A DNA stretch of 64,000 nt, from positions 2,915,501 to 2,979,500 of the forward strand of contig NZ_CP015348.1 in the NCBI RefSeq assembly GCF_002109325.1. Direction: 5' to 3'. The notes beneath the pieces were generated by a model. That model saw nothing but the letters and a program-made list of their open reading frames with translations, was not told the origin of the DNA and did not search any database. This DNA is from Sporosarcina ureae. GTDB lineage: Bacteria; Bacillota; Bacilli; Bacillales_A; Planococcaceae. Position numbers and translations under genes: made by a program. Shown in pieces: positions 8,120 to 19,019 of this stretch (position 1 is the stretch's first letter; each line of letters starts with the position of its first letter).

Positions 8120-8921
8120 AAAACCGTTACGTTTTATATATGCCACACCGTATGCAGCTTGGTTATTATTATTCGTACTAGCGCCGATCGTTGTTATCGT
8201 GTATTACTCATTTTTCGATTTATCCGGCCATTTAACGTTGGCTAACTATCGGAATTTCTTTACATCGATTTATTTCAAATTAACGATGAGCTCATTTTGG
8301 TATGCCTTTCTTATTACCTTTTTTGCTTTATTGATCTCCTATCCGACAGCTTATTTCTTAACTAAGACGAAGCATAAGCAATTATGGTTATTGCTCATTA
8401 TCATACCTTCGTGGATTAATCTGTTGTTAAAGACATATGCCTTTATTGGGTTGATGGGGATTTATGGACCGATTAATGCCTTTTTGGAAACGATTGGCAT
8501 AGGTAGTCAGCAAATATTATTCACGGATTTTAGTTTTGTGTTTGTTTCTGTATATATCTTTATTCCATTTATGATTTTACCGATTTTTAACTCCTTAGAT
8601 AAAATCAATCCAGCACTTCTTGACGCATCGAAGGATTTAGGGGCGAATGCATGGGTAACCTTTAAACGGGTGATTTGGCCATTGACAACAGATGGTGTGA
8701 AATCGGGTGTACAAGTCGTGTTCATTCCGGCTCTGTCTTTATTTATGATTACTCGCTTAATTGCAGGTAATAAAGTAATCACACTGGGTACTGCGATTGA
8801 ACAGCAATTCCTCGTGACGCAAAACTGGGGGATGGGTTCGACAATTGCCGTATTCCTTATTATCTTCATGTTCTTAATTATGGTGCTGACGTCAGGCAAA
8901 GAGAGGGGCATAACTAAATGA
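8109..8921 (+). CDS. potB: Spermidine/putrescine ABC transporter permease PotB
   Basis: A 270-residue inner-membrane permease with about six hydrophobic helices, starting in '[25 protein letters not shown]'. The EAA loop that docks onto PotA is in '[22 protein letters not shown]'. The ATG at 8109 lies inside the end of potA behind GGAGTGG; a longer in-frame reading from 8055 has no better signal. The stop overlaps the potC start by four bases (ATGA). With PotC it forms the channel for spermidine and putrescine. Confidence 0.9.
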   Translation: MRNKKPLRFIYATPYAAWLLLFVLAPIVVIVYYSFFDLSGHLTLANYRNFFTSIYFKLTMSSFWYAFLITFFALLISYPTAYFLTKTKHKQLWLLLIIIPSWINLLLKTYAFIGLMGIYGPINAFLETIGIGSQQILFTDFSFVFVSVYIFIPFMILPIFNSLDKINPALLDASKDLGANAWVTFKRVIWPLTTDGVKSGVQVVFIPALSLFMITRLIAGNKVITLGTAIEQQFLVTQNWGMGSTIAVFLIIFMFLIMVLTSGKERGITK

Positions 8922-9715
8922 AGAAACTGGGTAGTTTGCCGAGAATTTATTTGGCGGCAGTCTTTGTAATTTTATATGCTCCTATTTTTTATCTCATTTA
9001 TTACTCCTTCAACTCGGGAGGCGGGATGTCGCATTTCGAATCATTCACATTGGAGCATTATCAAGCGGTGTTTCAAGATACACGGCTTTTAATTATTGTG
9101 ATGAATACCGTAATTATTGCATTATTGTCTGCCTTACTTTCTACAACTATAGGTGTAATAGGCGCGCTTGCCATCTATTTCATGAAAAATAAGTCTGCGC
9201 GTAAAACGGTATTGTCGCTGAATAATATTTTAATTGTTAGCCCGGATGTCATTATCGGTGCCTCATTCTTAATATTATTCACGCTAATTGGAGTGAGATT
9301 AGGTTTTGCTTCGGTGCTGATTTCCCATATTGCCTTCAGTATACCTATAGTTGTCATCATGGTATTACCGAAATTGCTGGAAATGAGTACTACGTTAATA
9401 GATGCAGCACTCGATTTAGGTGCGTCGCGTAAAGATGTACTGACACGTGTTATATTGCCATATATTAAGCCGGGTATTTTTGCAGGATTTTTCCTTGCTT
9501 TAACCTACTCACTTGATGACTTTGCGGTTACCTTTTTCGTCACAGGAAATGGCTTCTCGACATTATCCGTAGAGATTTATTCTATGGCGCGAACAGGAAT
9601 CACATTGACAATTAATGCTCTATCGGGATTAATCTTCTTGATCACGATCGTGTTGGTAATTGGTTATTATATTGTTGGAAATAAAGCAAAGTCACCTCAG
9701 GGGGTGAAGAAATGA
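8918..9715 (+). CDS. potC: Spermidine/putrescine ABC transporter permease PotC
   Basis: A 265-residue permease with about six membrane helices, the partner of PotB. The EAA coupling loop is 'LIDAALDLGASRKDVLTRVILP'. The segment 'LTYSLDDFAVTFFVTGNG' is characteristic of PotC-type polyamine permeases, as recalled. Start and stop overlap both neighbours by four bases (ATGA at 8918 and 9712), so it is strictly coupled within potABCD. Confidence 0.92.
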   Translation: MKKLGSLPRIYLAAVFVILYAPIFYLIYYSFNSGGGMSHFESFTLEHYQAVFQDTRLLIIVMNTVIIALLSALLSTTIGVIGALAIYFMKNKSARKTVLSLNNILIVSPDVIIGASFLILFTLIGVRLGFASVLISHIAFSIPIVVIMVLPKLLEMSTTLIDAALDLGASRKDVLTRVILPYIKPGIFAGFFLALTYSLDDFAVTFFVTGNGFSTLSVEIYSMARTGITLTINALSGLIFLITIVLVIGYYIVGNKAKSPQGVKK

Positions 9716-10785
9716 AAGGATTAGTCAGCAGTGCAATCGCGATCCTACTCGTTTCTGGTGTTCTATTATTTACGAACTATCAGCTTGAACATAAAGCGGG
9801 ACGTGCAGGCAAAGATACGATCACAGTTTACAACTGGGGCGAATATATTGATCCAGATCTTCTGAAGCAGTTTGAAGAAGAGGAAGGGATAAAAGTCATT
9901 TATGAAACATTTGATTCAAATGAAGGAATGATGGGGAAAATCGAACAAGGTGGAACCGCTTATGATGTTACAGTTCCGTCTGAATACGCAGTGCAGATGA
10001 TGGAAGAAAAGGATTTATTACTTCCACTGGATTTCTCTAAAATTCCGAACATTAAACATATCGATCCGTATTTTATGAATTTAGCTTTTGATCCAGATAA
10101 TCAGTATTCAATTCCGTACTTCTGGGGAACTGTAGGTATCGCGTATAACGCATCATTATTAAATGGTCAGACGTTTGAAAGCTGGGAAAGTTTATGGGAT
10201 GCGTCATTGCGTCAAAAACTTATTATAGTAGATAGTGCGCGCGAAGTAATTGGCGTGTCGTTAAATTCACTCGGTTACTCATTGAACTCCACCAGTCTCC
10301 AAGAACTTAAAGAAGCAACCGACAAGTTGGAAACGATGGGCCCGAATGTCAAAGCCGTCATTGGCGATGAAGTCACGCAGTTAATGATTAATAATGAAGC
10401 ATCCGTAGCGCTGACTTGGTCAGGGCAAGCAGCAGATATGATTTCGGAGAATGAAGACATTGATTACATTGTGCCGGAAGAAGGTTCAAATCTATGGTTC
10501 GATAATATTGTCATCCCGAGAACTTCAACAAATATCGAAGGTGCCTATAAATTTATAAACTTCATGCTGGATCCTGAAGTGGCGGCGCAAAATGCAGATT
10601 ACGTAGGCTATTCTACGCCGAACATTTCAGCCTTATCGTTTATGGATAAAGAAACTACGGAAGATGAACGGTTTTATCCTGACGAAGAAGCGAGAGAGAA
10701 TCTAGAAGTGTATGAAAATTTAGGCTTAGAAACACTTGGGGTGTATAATGAGTTATTCCTGAAATTCAAAATGGGATTGCGATAA
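9712..10785 (+). CDS. potD: Spermidine/putrescine-binding protein PotD with an N-terminal anchor
   Basis: A 357-residue substrate-binding protein (type II periplasmic-binding fold). 'DTITVYNWGEYIDPDLLKQFEEE' opens the mature domain and 'GSNLWFDNIVIPRTSTN' is the typical PotD C-terminal lobe strand. It captures polyamines outside the membrane for PotBC. Unlike most Gram-positive binding proteins it has no lipobox: the first 33 residues hold one hydrophobic helix ('AIAILLVSGVLLF') and no cysteine. It is therefore either anchored by that helix or released by a signal peptidase, not a lipoprotein. It is the last gene of the pot operon, ending 36 bases before ktrC. Confidence 0.9.
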   Translation: MKGLVSSAIAILLVSGVLLFTNYQLEHKAGRAGKDTITVYNWGEYIDPDLLKQFEEEEGIKVIYETFDSNEGMMGKIEQGGTAYDVTVPSEYAVQMMEEKDLLLPLDFSKIPNIKHIDPYFMNLAFDPDNQYSIPYFWGTVGIAYNASLLNGQTFESWESLWDASLRQKLIIVDSAREVIGVSLNSLGYSLNSTSLQELKEATDKLETMGPNVKAVIGDEVTQLMINNEASVALTWSGQAADMISENEDIDYIVPEEGSNLWFDNIVIPRTSTNIEGAYKFINFMLDPEVAAQNADYVGYSTPNISALSFMDKETTEDERFYPDEEARENLEVYENLGLETLGVYNELFLKFKMGLR

Positions 10786-10821
10786 AACGAATAACTATTC
10801 GCAATAGCGAGGAGTAATGAG

Positions 10822-11481
10822 ATGAAAAAGGAATTTGTAGTGATTGGTTTGGGTCGTTTTGGCGGTAGTATCGTTAAAGAACTGATTGAGCTCGAAGCAG
10901 ACGTTATGGCGATTGATAAGTCACAGGAACGCGTGGAAGAGTTTGCGAATATCGCAACCCAGGCAGTGGCGGTCGATACGACAGATGAAGCGGCATTGCG
11001 TTCGTTAGGTATACGAAATTTCGAGCATGTTGTAATCGCGATCGGGGAAAATATTCAAGCTAGTATTCTGACTACGTTGATTTTAAAAGAAATCGGTGTA
11101 CAACGTATTACTGTAAAAGCGCAAAATGATTACCATGAAAAAGTATTACGTAAAATCGGTGCGGATCAAGTCGTTCACCCTGAGCGTGATATGGGGAAGC
11201 GAATCGCGAATAACTTGGTTTCGAATAATATTTTGGATTATCTAGAGTTGTCCGATGAATATTCCATCGTGGAAATTCAAGCCAATAACCACATCGCCGG
11301 CTCTTCGTTGATCGATTTAGATATTCGCGCGAAGTATGGCGTCAATATTGTGGCTATTAAACGGGGGACCCATATCCTAGTTTCTCCTCAGGCGATTGAG
11401 CAGATCGAAGTAAACGACGTTCTCATCGTGATAGGATCAGATTTAGATATCCACCGCTTTGAACGGAAAGCATTGCACTAA
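10822..11481 (+). CDS. ktrC: Potassium channel gating subunit KtrC (RCK protein)
   Basis: A 219-residue RCK/TrkA protein. Residues 1-135 are the RCK_N Rossmann fold ('VIGLGRFGGSIVKELIELEADV', nucleotide motif GxGxxG, acidic residue at the end of strand 2). Residues about 136-219 are the RCK_C domain ('SGSSLIDLDIRAKYGVNIVAI'-type ligand fold, here 'AGSSLIDL'). It forms the cytoplasmic octameric ring gating KtrB/KtrD potassium channels. In B. subtilis and S. aureus the RCK_C domain of these proteins binds c-di-AMP, which closes the channel. In B. subtilis ktrC (ykqB) is next to rnjA, as here, which favours KtrC over KtrA. No membrane partner gene is in the window. Confidence 0.9.
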   Translation: MKKEFVVIGLGRFGGSIVKELIELEADVMAIDKSQERVEEFANIATQAVAVDTTDEAALRSLGIRNFEHVVIAIGENIQASILTTLILKEIGVQRITVKAQNDYHEKVLRKIGADQVVHPERDMGKRIANNLVSNNILDYLELSDEYSIVEIQANNHIAGSSLIDLDIRAKYGVNIVAIKRGTHILVSPQAIEQIEVNDVLIVIGSDLDIHRFERKALH

Positions 11482-11557
11482 CGAATAGATAGGGGATAGC
11501 GTGGAATTGCCACCTTTCGCTCTAGAACAACTACTATACTTTACTGGAAGCAATAAA

Positions 11558-11603
11558 CAAAAAACTGAAGACAGACTCCTAGTTTATAGGAGTTGCCTTC
11601 AGT
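11558..11603 (-). terminator. Terminator of rnjA (minus strand)
   Basis: ACTGAAG...ACTCCTA pairs with TAGGAGT...CTTCAGT (11564-11603). On the minus strand the stem is followed by TTTTTTG. Confidence 0.8.
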
Positions 11604-11607
11604 CTGA

Positions 11608-11637
11608 AGCAAGTGCTACTATGCACTTGCTTTTTTT
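11608..11637 (+). terminator. Terminator of ktrC (plus strand)
   Basis: GCAAGTG (11609-11615) pairs with CACTTGC (11624-11630), followed by seven T. Confidence 0.85.
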
Positions 11638-11645
11638 ATGAATTT

Positions 11646-13313
11646 TTAAAGTTCCATGATGACAGGAAGAATCATTGGTTTACGCTTCGTTTTTTCATAT
11701 AAATATGGAACGAGTGTATCGATGATGTCGCCCTTTAAATTGTTGATGGAATCAGGTTTAGCAGCTAGTTTGCGCTGTAATGTCTTCGAAAGCATATACT
11801 GTGCTTCGTTGATCATTGCGCCTGATTCGCGCATGTAGACGAATCCACGTGAGATCAGGTCAGGACCGGATACTAAGCGATTCTTTTTCGTGTCGATTGT
11901 AGCGACTACAATAACTAGACCATCTTCAGAGAGGATTCGGCGGTCACGTAGCACGACGTTACCGATGTCGCCTATACCACTTCCATCAATATAGACATCG
12001 CCTGACGGTACGCGTCCTGCTAGTCTTGCTGTTGAATCAGTAAGTGCGAGGACGTCACCGTTCCCCATAATAAAGATATTATCAGGCTCGACGTCACAGT
12101 CTATCGCTAGTTGAGAGTGCATATTCATCATACGGTACTCACCGTGAATCGGCATGAAGTATTTAGGCTTAATTAAACGTAACATAAGCTTTTGCTCTTC
12201 CTGTGATCCGTGTCCGGATGTGTGGATGTTGTTCAATGGACCATGAATAACTTCTGCACCTGCACGGAACAGTGAGTTAATCGCTTTGTTGACACTTAGT
12301 GTGTTTCCTGGGATAGGTGAAGATGAGAAGATTACTGTATCACCAGGTTGAATTTGTACTTGTCTATGTGTACCGTTTGCGATACGTGATAAAGCTGCCA
12401 TCGGTTCACCTTGGCTACCCGTACATAAAATCATTACTTTGTTGGCAGGAAGACGATTAAGCGATTGAGCATCCACGAATAAATCTTTTGGAGCGTCAAT
12501 ATAACCTAGTTCGCGACCGATTGTGATGGCATTATCCATACTGCGACCAAAGACAGCGATTTTACGACCGAAGATCTGTGCTGATTCGATGACTTGTTGT
12601 AATCTGTGGATATTCGAAGCGAATGTAGCAAAAATAATTCGACCATCTACTGTACGGAAAATATCGTTTAAGCTTTCTCCTACTTTACGTTCAGACATTG
12701 TAAAGTTAGGCACTTCTGCATTCGTACTGTCTGATAATAGACAAAGTACGCCTTCGCTACCGATTTTCGCCATCTTATGCAAGTTAGCAGGTTCACCGAC
12801 TGGCGTGAAGTCGAATTTAAAGTCTCCTGTATGGACGATATTACCGGAAGGAGTTTTCACTACTACTCCGAATGCGTCAGGAATACTGTGCGTAGTTCTG
12901 AAGAATGACACTGCTGTTTTACGGAATTTAATAAAATCATCTTCTTCAATTTCATGAATTTCCGTTGTGCGCAATAATCCATGCTCTTCCAACTTATTGC
13001 GAAGTAATCCAATCGCGAGTTTACCGCCATAGACGGGAACATTCACTTTGCGCAATAGATAAGGGATGCCACCAATATGGTCTTCATGACCGTGTGTGAT
13101 GAAAAGTCCTTTGATCTTATCGATATTGCGTTCGAGATAAGTATAATCTGGAATTACATAGTCAATACCTAGTAATTCATCTTCTGGAAATTTGATTCCG
13201 GCGTCGATAATAATAATTTCATCTTGGAATTGGATACAATACGTATTTTTACCGATTTCACCTAGTCCGCCTAGGGCAAAAACAGCTGTTTCATTATTTT
13301 TAATAGATTTCAT
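11646..13313 (-). CDS. rnjA: Ribonuclease J1
   Basis: A 555-residue metallo-beta-lactamase/beta-CASP ribonuclease. The zinc motif is '[15 protein letters not shown]' (about residues 74-79), with 'HTGDFKFD' supplying further ligands. The beta-CASP motifs follow ('[16 protein letters not shown]', '[13 protein letters not shown]'), and the C-terminal RNase J domain ends the chain. It is a 5'-3' exonuclease and endonuclease central to mRNA turnover and 16S rRNA maturation in Bacillales. It begins three bases after the rpoY stop with a weak AGCAGG ribosome site, so it is translationally linked to rpoY, the same arrangement as B. subtilis ykzG-ykqC. Confidence 0.95.
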   Translation of the reverse strand: MKSIKNNETAVFALGGLGEIGKNTYCIQFQDEIIIIDAGIKFPEDELLGIDYVIPDYTYLERNIDKIKGLFITHGHEDHIGGIPYLLRKVNVPVYGGKLAIGLLRNKLEEHGLLRTTEIHEIEEDDFIKFRKTAVSFFRTTHSIPDAFGVVVKTPSGNIVHTGDFKFDFTPVGEPANLHKMAKIGSEGVLCLLSDSTNAEVPNFTMSERKVGESLNDIFRTVDGRIIFATFASNIHRLQQVIESAQIFGRKIAVFGRSMDNAITIGRELGYIDAPKDLFVDAQSLNRLPANKVMILCTGSQGEPMAALSRIANGTHRQVQIQPGDTVIFSSSPIPGNTLSVNKAINSLFRAGAEVIHGPLNNIHTSGHGSQEEQKLMLRLIKPKYFMPIHGEYRMMNMHSQLAIDCDVEPDNIFIMGNGDVLALTDSTARLAGRVPSGDVYIDGSGIGDIGNVVLRDRRILSEDGLVIVVATIDTKKNRLVSGPDLISRGFVYMRESGAMINEAQYMLSKTLQRKLAAKPDSINNLKGDIIDTLVPYLYEKTKRKPMILPVIMEL

Positions 13314-13316
13314 AAA

Positions 13317-13526
13317 TTAAACCTGCTCAATGTGGAAGGCTGGGGAAGCTTGTTCATAAGTTAAATGTTCGCCTTCCAACTTTTGCACGAATTCAATCAT
13401 TAGATCACGGTCTTTTAATCGATTCCGAACTTCTCTTTCGTTTTCAGCTTCTACGTACAAGCTAAGTGTGTTCTCGCGGACTGGAACTTCATGTACGTTT
13501 AAATGGTAATATACTTTGAAAATCAT
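13317..13526 (-). CDS. rpoY: RNA polymerase epsilon subunit RpoY
   Basis: A 69-residue protein ('MIFKVYYHLNVHEVPVRE' at the N-terminus), the same length as B. subtilis YkzG. It is a small auxiliary subunit that binds the core RNA polymerase of Firmicutes. The ATG at 13526 follows AAGGAGA by eight bases; the 17 extra upstream codons have no start signal. It is the first gene of the rpoY-rnjA transcript. Confidence 0.92.
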   Translation of the reverse strand: MIFKVYYHLNVHEVPVRENTLSLYVEAENEREVRNRLKDRDLMIEFVQKLEGEHLTYEQASPAFHIEQV

Positions 13527-13593
13527 GTTAAACTCTCCTTTTACGTTCGTAATAATACATATCATCAATAATAGCATGCAATTTCCCTAAAAT

Positions 13594-13623
13594 AAAGAAA
13601 AGCCCACCAATTACTTGGCGGGC
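13594..13623 (-). terminator. Terminator behind the 23-codon peptide gene
   Basis: GCCCACCA (13602-13609) and TGGCGGGC (13616-13623) pair with one G-T. On the minus strand TTTTCTTTATTTT follows. It starts nine bases after the stop of the small ORF. Confidence 0.75.
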
Positions 13624-13631
13624 GTAAAAGT

Positions 13632-13703
13632 CTAGGCAATCGTCTTTTTACCGAGCAGGCCATTAAGTCGTCTTAGCAGTTTGCGTTTTAGACGTTTATA
13701 CAT
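13632..13703 (-). CDS. Candidate 23-residue highly cationic peptide
   Basis: A tiny ORF. The peptide begins MYKRLKRKLLRR, continues LNGLLGKK and ends TIA. Nine of 23 residues are Lys or Arg and none are acidic; leucines are spaced as in an amphipathic helix. Three signals support it: AAGGAG ten bases before ATG 13703, a TTGACA/17/TACTGT promoter at 13726-13754, and a hairpin terminator at 13594-13623. The predicted transcript start falls at the ribosome site itself (about 13719), which is tight, so transcription from def is an alternative. It lies between def and rpoY, where B. subtilis has ykrA. I do not recognise it. Possible roles are a membrane-active or RNA-binding peptide, but no function is shown. 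Confidence 0.55.
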   Translation of the reverse strand: MYKRLKRKLLRRLNGLLGKKTIA

Positions 13704-13725
13704 GGCATCATCACTCCTTGACAAG

Positions 13726-13754
13726 ACAGTAACAGAAATTTCTCATCCTGTCAA
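13726..13754 (-). promoter_or_regulatory. Candidate SigA promoter of the small peptide gene
   Basis: TTGACA, exactly 17 bases, TACTGT on the minus strand, between the def stop and the peptide ORF. CTTGACA at its upstream edge is repeated inverted as TGTCAAG next to the ribosome site. Confidence 0.55.
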
Positions 13755-13765
13755 GTATAAACGCT

Positions 13766-14323
13766 TTACTCTCTGTCGAAAGCTGTAGCACCAGGTATTT
13801 CCTTGTAAGGAGAACTTTCATCAATGTGATCATAGAACATGATGCCGTTTAAGTGATCCAATTCATGCTGGAAAGCAATTGCTGGCAATCCTTTCAAACG
13901 CTTCTTAATAACATTTCCTTCCTTATCAAATGCTTTCACAGTAATTCTCGCGTAACGGGGAACATATCCCGGAACTTCGCGATCTACTGATAAACAGCCT
14001 TCGCCAGTTTCTATATAGGTCTTTTCGACAGAGTGACTAATAATCTTCGGATTAATTGCGATGAAGTTTTCCAGTAAATTCTCGCCGTCAGGTATATGCA
14101 GGGCGAAAATTCTTTTTGACGCATTTGTTTGGGGAGCAGCCAAGCCAATACCCGAACGTAAGCCGTACTTTTCACACAGTTCGTCGTCTTGGCTATTGAC
14201 GACATACTCCAATAAATTATCGCATAATTGACGATCTTCATTACTTAAAGGAAAGTCTACCTCTTTTGCTTTCAAGCGCAACGTCGGATGACCTTCACGA
14301 ATGATGTCTTTCATTAAAATCAT
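13766..14323 (-). CDS. def: Peptide deformylase
   Basis: A 185-residue metal-dependent deformylase removing the N-formyl group from nascent proteins. All three active-site motifs are present: 'GIGLAAPQ' (about residue 58), 'EGCLSV' with the metal cysteine (about 110) and 'QHELDH' with two metal histidines (about 152). The long insert between motifs 1 and 2 marks the type-2 enzymes of Gram-positives. ATG 14323 follows GAGGAAG. B. subtilis has its defB (ykrB) in this neighbourhood. Confidence 0.95.
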   Translation of the reverse strand: MILMKDIIREGHPTLRLKAKEVDFPLSNEDRQLCDNLLEYVVNSQDDELCEKYGLRSGIGLAAPQTNASKRIFALHIPDGENLLENFIAINPKIISHSVEKTYIETGEGCLSVDREVPGYVPRYARITVKAFDKEGNVIKKRLKGLPAIAFQHELDHLNGIMFYDHIDESSPYKEIPGATAFDRE

Positions 14324-14503
14324 TTCTACTCTTCCTCTCGGATATATTAGGTATAGTTAGTATATAGCATAATCTACAATTTGCTTGTAGAACATGTGGA
14401 TTAAAGTTATATAATCGTAAAAACTAATTTCCTTTAATACAGTATAAACGAATAAGAAAAATGGTGAAAGAAAAAAGTATATAAAGAGCGAGGAGGATTG
14501 TAG

Positions 14504-15133
14504 ATGAAGAAAGTAGTTTGCACAATGTTCATACTGATTCTGTTAAGTGGTTGTTCAAAAGAGCCTACCATAGCGCAGCAATTCAGGGATTTCCTAATCG
14601 CTGTGAATGAAAAAGAAAATAAGGGGAACAACTTTGGAAGGAAGTTATACGAAAAAGAGCACAAAGAACAGGAGTTATTTATTCAACTAATGGAATTAAC
14701 TCAACAGCAATATCCAGAAGTGAAGCAGCGAGTAGTTGCATTGAAAAGATCTGTACGTGAACGGTCCATGTTGCTTGAAAAAGAGGAGAGTGCTGTTCGC
14801 GAGTCGAAGGAAACTATAGGGCAATTAGCTGAAAGTATGAATCAAAAGGGATTCACTAGCCAAGTAGAAGATGTAGTGGATGCACTTACTGAACGTTCAG
14901 GAATACATGAAGCTTTCATTTTGCAGTATAAAAAACTTTTAGATAGTCAAATGCAATTATATACGCAGCTTGAAGATCAATCGGTGCGTGAACTAGGACT
15001 TCAAAAACAAGTAAGTGAAGTAAATGATCTAATTGCTGCTAGTCAGCAAACTCTAATAGAGTTTAATGAGACGACTCGGGAAGTAAATCGATTAGCGAGT
15101 CGTACATCAAAAAGTTTAGAACAGCAAAAATAA
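14504..15133 (+). CDS. ykyA: YkyA-family lipoprotein
   Basis: A 209-residue secreted lipoprotein. The signal peptide 'MKKVVCTMFILILLSGCSKE' ends in a lipobox (LSGC, cysteine about residue 17). The mature part is almost wholly helical and charged, consistent with a coiled coil (Lys/Glu/Gln-rich, residues 40-205). It belongs to the YkyA putative cell-wall-binding lipoprotein family and sits immediately upstream of pdhA as in B. subtilis. ATG 14504 follows GAGGAGG. Function unknown; outer-face scaffolding is only a guess. Confidence 0.85.
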   Translation: MKKVVCTMFILILLSGCSKEPTIAQQFRDFLIAVNEKENKGNNFGRKLYEKEHKEQELFIQLMELTQQQYPEVKQRVVALKRSVRERSMLLEKEESAVRESKETIGQLAESMNQKGFTSQVEDVVDALTERSGIHEAFILQYKKLLDSQMQLYTQLEDQSVRELGLQKQVSEVNDLIAASQQTLIEFNETTREVNRLASRTSKSLEQQK

Positions 15134-15406
15134 GGAAGTATATAGTAGACGGCAAGAATGGAATAGAGAATTTTTGCATGCAAAAGCTAACACATTAAAT
15201 ATCTGCGATAGAAATTTTAAAGCGTGTTAACAAGCCTGAGACAGAGATTGTTCATATGTAGTCTAAACAAGCATTTTGCAGATAAAGTTCGGCGTATAGA
15301 ATGCTAGTGAAAAACTCTTCTGTACCAATACAGAATCGATATTGTAATAGTACAGCTTGTTTGAAATGATATATGCCAAACGAGTGAAAGTCTTTGATTA
15401 CAATGG
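15134..15406 (+). other. Gene-free leader region upstream of pdhA
   Basis: AT-rich sequence with no ORF of credible coding character. TTTTGCATGCAAAA near 15172 is a perfect palindrome and may be a weak terminator for ykyA. The only strong signal is the promoter that follows. Confidence 0.4.
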
Positions 15407-15435
15407 TTGACCAAGCGCTCAGTTTTGCGTATACT
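15407..15435 (+). promoter_or_regulatory. SigA promoter of pdhABCD
   Basis: TTGACC, 17-base spacer, TATACT. It lies about 70 bases before the pdhA start and is the best-matching promoter in the 370-base gap. Confidence 0.75.
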
Positions 15436-15446
15436 GAAAAATATAA

Positions 15447-16622
<1,176 letters not shown>

Positions 16623-16625
16623 CCC

Positions 16626-17603
16626 ATGGCAGAATTAACAATGATTCAAGCAATTACAGAAGCACTCCGTACTGAGCTGAAAGCAGATGAAAATGTATTG
16701 CTGTTCGGTGAAGACGTTGGGGCTAACGGAGGTGTCTTCCGTGCCACGGAAGGCCTCCATAAAGAATTTGGCGAAGAGCGAGTATTTGATACACCGCTAG
16801 CTGAGTCCGGTATTGGCGGATTAGCAATTGGTCTAGCGCTTACTGGTTTCCGTCCTATCATGGAAATTCAATTCTTCGGTTTTCTATTTGAAGTGATGGA
16901 TTCTGTAAGTGGTCAAATCGCAAGAATGAACTTTAGAACAGGTGGACACTTCAATGCACCTATTACGATTCGCGCACCATTTGGCGGCGGTGTAGCAACA
17001 CCTGAAATGCATGCGGATAGCCTAGAAGGTCTTGTAGCATCACAACCTGGTTTAACTGTCGTTATTCCTTCGACTCCTTACGATGCAAAAGGTCTGCTGA
17101 TCTCTGCAATTAAGAGTGACGATCCAGTCATTTTCTTGGAGCATATGAAATTGTATCGTTCATTCAGACAAGAAGTTCCTGAAGAAGAATATTCTATTCC
17201 TTTAGGAAAAGCAGATGTGAAGCGTGAAGGTACAGATTTAACAATTGTCACATACGGCGCGATGGTTCAAGAAAGCCTGAAAGCTGCTGAAGCACTTGAA
17301 AAAGAAAATTACTCAGTGGAAGTAATCGACTTGCGCACAATTCAGCCACTTGACGTAGAAACAATTATCAAATCAGTTGAAAAAACAAATCGTGCAATTG
17401 TTGTACAAGAAGCGCAACGTCAAGCCGGAATTGCTGCTAATGTAGTAGCTGAAATTACGGAACGTGCAATCTTGAGCCTAGAAGCTCCTGTGCTACGTGT
17501 GACAGCGCCAGATACAGTGTATCCATTCGCAGCAGGCGAGAATACATGGTTGCCTAACGCGAAAGATATTGCAGCGAAAGCAAAAGAAGTTCTGACATTC
17601 TAA
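16626..17603 (+). CDS. pdhB: Pyruvate dehydrogenase E1 beta subunit
   Basis: A 325-residue E1 beta chain: N-terminal pyrimidine-binding domain ('[19 protein letters not shown]', with the catalytic glutamate region) and C-terminal transketolase domain ('[17 protein letters not shown]', about residues 225-240). Together with PdhA it forms the heterotetrameric E1. ATG 16626 follows AAAGGAG at a long 12-base spacing, consistent with translation coupled to pdhA, whose stop is three bases away. Confidence 0.96.
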   Translation: MAELTMIQAITEALRTELKADENVLLFGEDVGANGGVFRATEGLHKEFGEERVFDTPLAESGIGGLAIGLALTGFRPIMEIQFFGFLFEVMDSVSGQIARMNFRTGGHFNAPITIRAPFGGGVATPEMHADSLEGLVASQPGLTVVIPSTPYDAKGLLISAIKSDDPVIFLEHMKLYRSFRQEVPEEEYSIPLGKADVKREGTDLTIVTYGAMVQESLKAAEALEKENYSVEVIDLRTIQPLDVETIIKSVEKTNRAIVVQEAQRQAGIAANVVAEITERAILSLEAPVLRVTAPDTVYPFAAGENTWLPNAKDIAAKAKEVLTF

Positions 17604-17637
17604 ATACTTATTGGACAATCCAGGAAGGGTGAATTAC

Positions 17638-19014
17638 GTGACTTATGAATTTCGATTACCAGATATTGGTGAAGGTATACACGAAGGGGAGATCGTCAAG
17701 TGGTTCGTTAAACCAGGCGATGTAATCCAGGAAGATGATACATTACTAGAAGTGCAAAATGATAAATCAGTAGTAGAAATTCCATCACCTGTATCGGGTA
17801 CTGTAGAAGAAATTTATGTTTCTGAAGGTACCGTAGCAGTGGTTGGAGATAAATTGGTGCGTTTTGACGCGCCAGATCATGACATACCGGATCATGATGA
17901 TGAGGATGAGGAAAGCGTAGACTCCTCAAAAGAAGAAGCAAGTGCGGAAAAATCCCATGAGCAAGTCGGGGAAGCTTTGGGAAGCGTAGATTCCAAAAAA
18001 CCGGAACAGGCAACTGAGCAGCAGCCATCTGCTGAACTGGAACAAGCGCAACCTTCTAATGCATCTCGTGGTGATGTGGATGAAAATCGCCGTGTCATTG
18101 CAATGCCATCTGTACGTAAATATGCACGTGAAAATGATGTCACGATTGCACAAGTAGCAGGCAGTGGCAAAAATGGTCGTGTTTTAAAAGAAGATATAGA
18201 TTCATTTAAATCAGGTGGTCAACAACAACCTGCGACTGAATCAACAGAATTACCACAAGATGCACAGACACAAGCAGCATCTGAAAAACAAGCACCTGTC
18301 TTTGAAGGTGAATTCCCGGAAACACGCGAGAAATTGTCACCTATGCGAAAGGCAATCTCAAAAGCTATGTCGAACTCCAAACATACAGCAGCACACGTTA
18401 CATTGCTGGATGAAGTGGATGTTACAGCGCTCGTGGCACACAGAAAAGAATTTAAAGCAATTGCAGCGGAAAGAGATATTAAATTAACGTATCTTCCTTA
18501 TGTAGTGAAAGCACTTGTTGCTACTTTGCGTAAATTCCCGCAATTAAATACGTCATTAGATGATGAAACTGAAGAGTTAATTCAAAAACATTATTATAAT
18601 ATTGGAATTGCAGCAGATACAGACCGTGGCTTAATGGTACCGGTTGTAAAAAATGCAGATCGTAAATCCGTGTTCGCTATTTCGGATGAAGTGAATGAAC
18701 TCGCTGGTAAAGCGCGTGATGGAAAACTTCAAGCAGCAGAAATGAAAGGCGCATCATGTACGATCACGAATATTGGTTCAGCAGGTGGATTGTGGTTTAC
18801 ACCAATTATTAACCACCCAGAAGTAGCTATTTTAGGTATCGGAAGAATTTCTGAAAAACCTGTAGTAAAAAATGGTGAAATTGTACCTGCACCTATGTTA
18901 GCATTATCTTTAGTGTTTGATCACAGAGTGATTGATGGCGTAACGGGGCAGTTAGCGTTAAACTATCTTAAGGAATTACTAAGTAACCCATCACTTTTAT
19001 TAATGGAGGCGTAA
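17638..19014 (+). CDS. pdhC: Dihydrolipoamide acetyltransferase E2
   Basis: A 458-residue E2 core protein. One lipoyl domain (residues 2-77, modified lysine in 'NDKSVVEI' at K43); an acidic then Gln/Ala-rich linker (80-145); a peripheral subunit-binding domain ('[14 protein letters not shown]', about 150-185); a second flexible linker; and the catalytic domain (about 225-458) with 'DHRVIDG'. It transfers acetyl from lipoate to CoA and scaffolds the complex. The GTG at 17638 is chosen because AGGAAGG lies nine bases upstream and the protein then opens like other E2s; a TTG at 17611 would add nine non-homologous residues. Confidence 0.95.
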   Translation: MTYEFRLPDIGEGIHEGEIVKWFVKPGDVIQEDDTLLEVQNDKSVVEIPSPVSGTVEEIYVSEGTVAVVGDKLVRFDAPDHDIPDHDDEDEESVDSSKEEASAEKSHEQVGEALGSVDSKKPEQATEQQPSAELEQAQPSNASRGDVDENRRVIAMPSVRKYARENDVTIAQVAGSGKNGRVLKEDIDSFKSGGQQQPATESTELPQDAQTQAASEKQAPVFEGEFPETREKLSPMRKAISKAMSNSKHTAAHVTLLDEVDVTALVAHRKEFKAIAAERDIKLTYLPYVVKALVATLRKFPQLNTSLDDETEELIQKHYYNIGIAADTDRGLMVPVVKNADRKSVFAISDEVNELAGKARDGKLQAAEMKGASCTITNIGSAGGLWFTPIINHPEVAILGIGRISEKPVVKNGEIVPAPMLALSLVFDHRVIDGVTGQLALNYLKELLSNPSLLLMEA

Positions 19015-19019
19015 AGCAA

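Noticed and set aside
17892-18170. Open frames opposite the pdhC linker
   Set aside because: They mirror the low-complexity acidic and Gln/Ala-rich linker; no ribosome site and repeated residues only.
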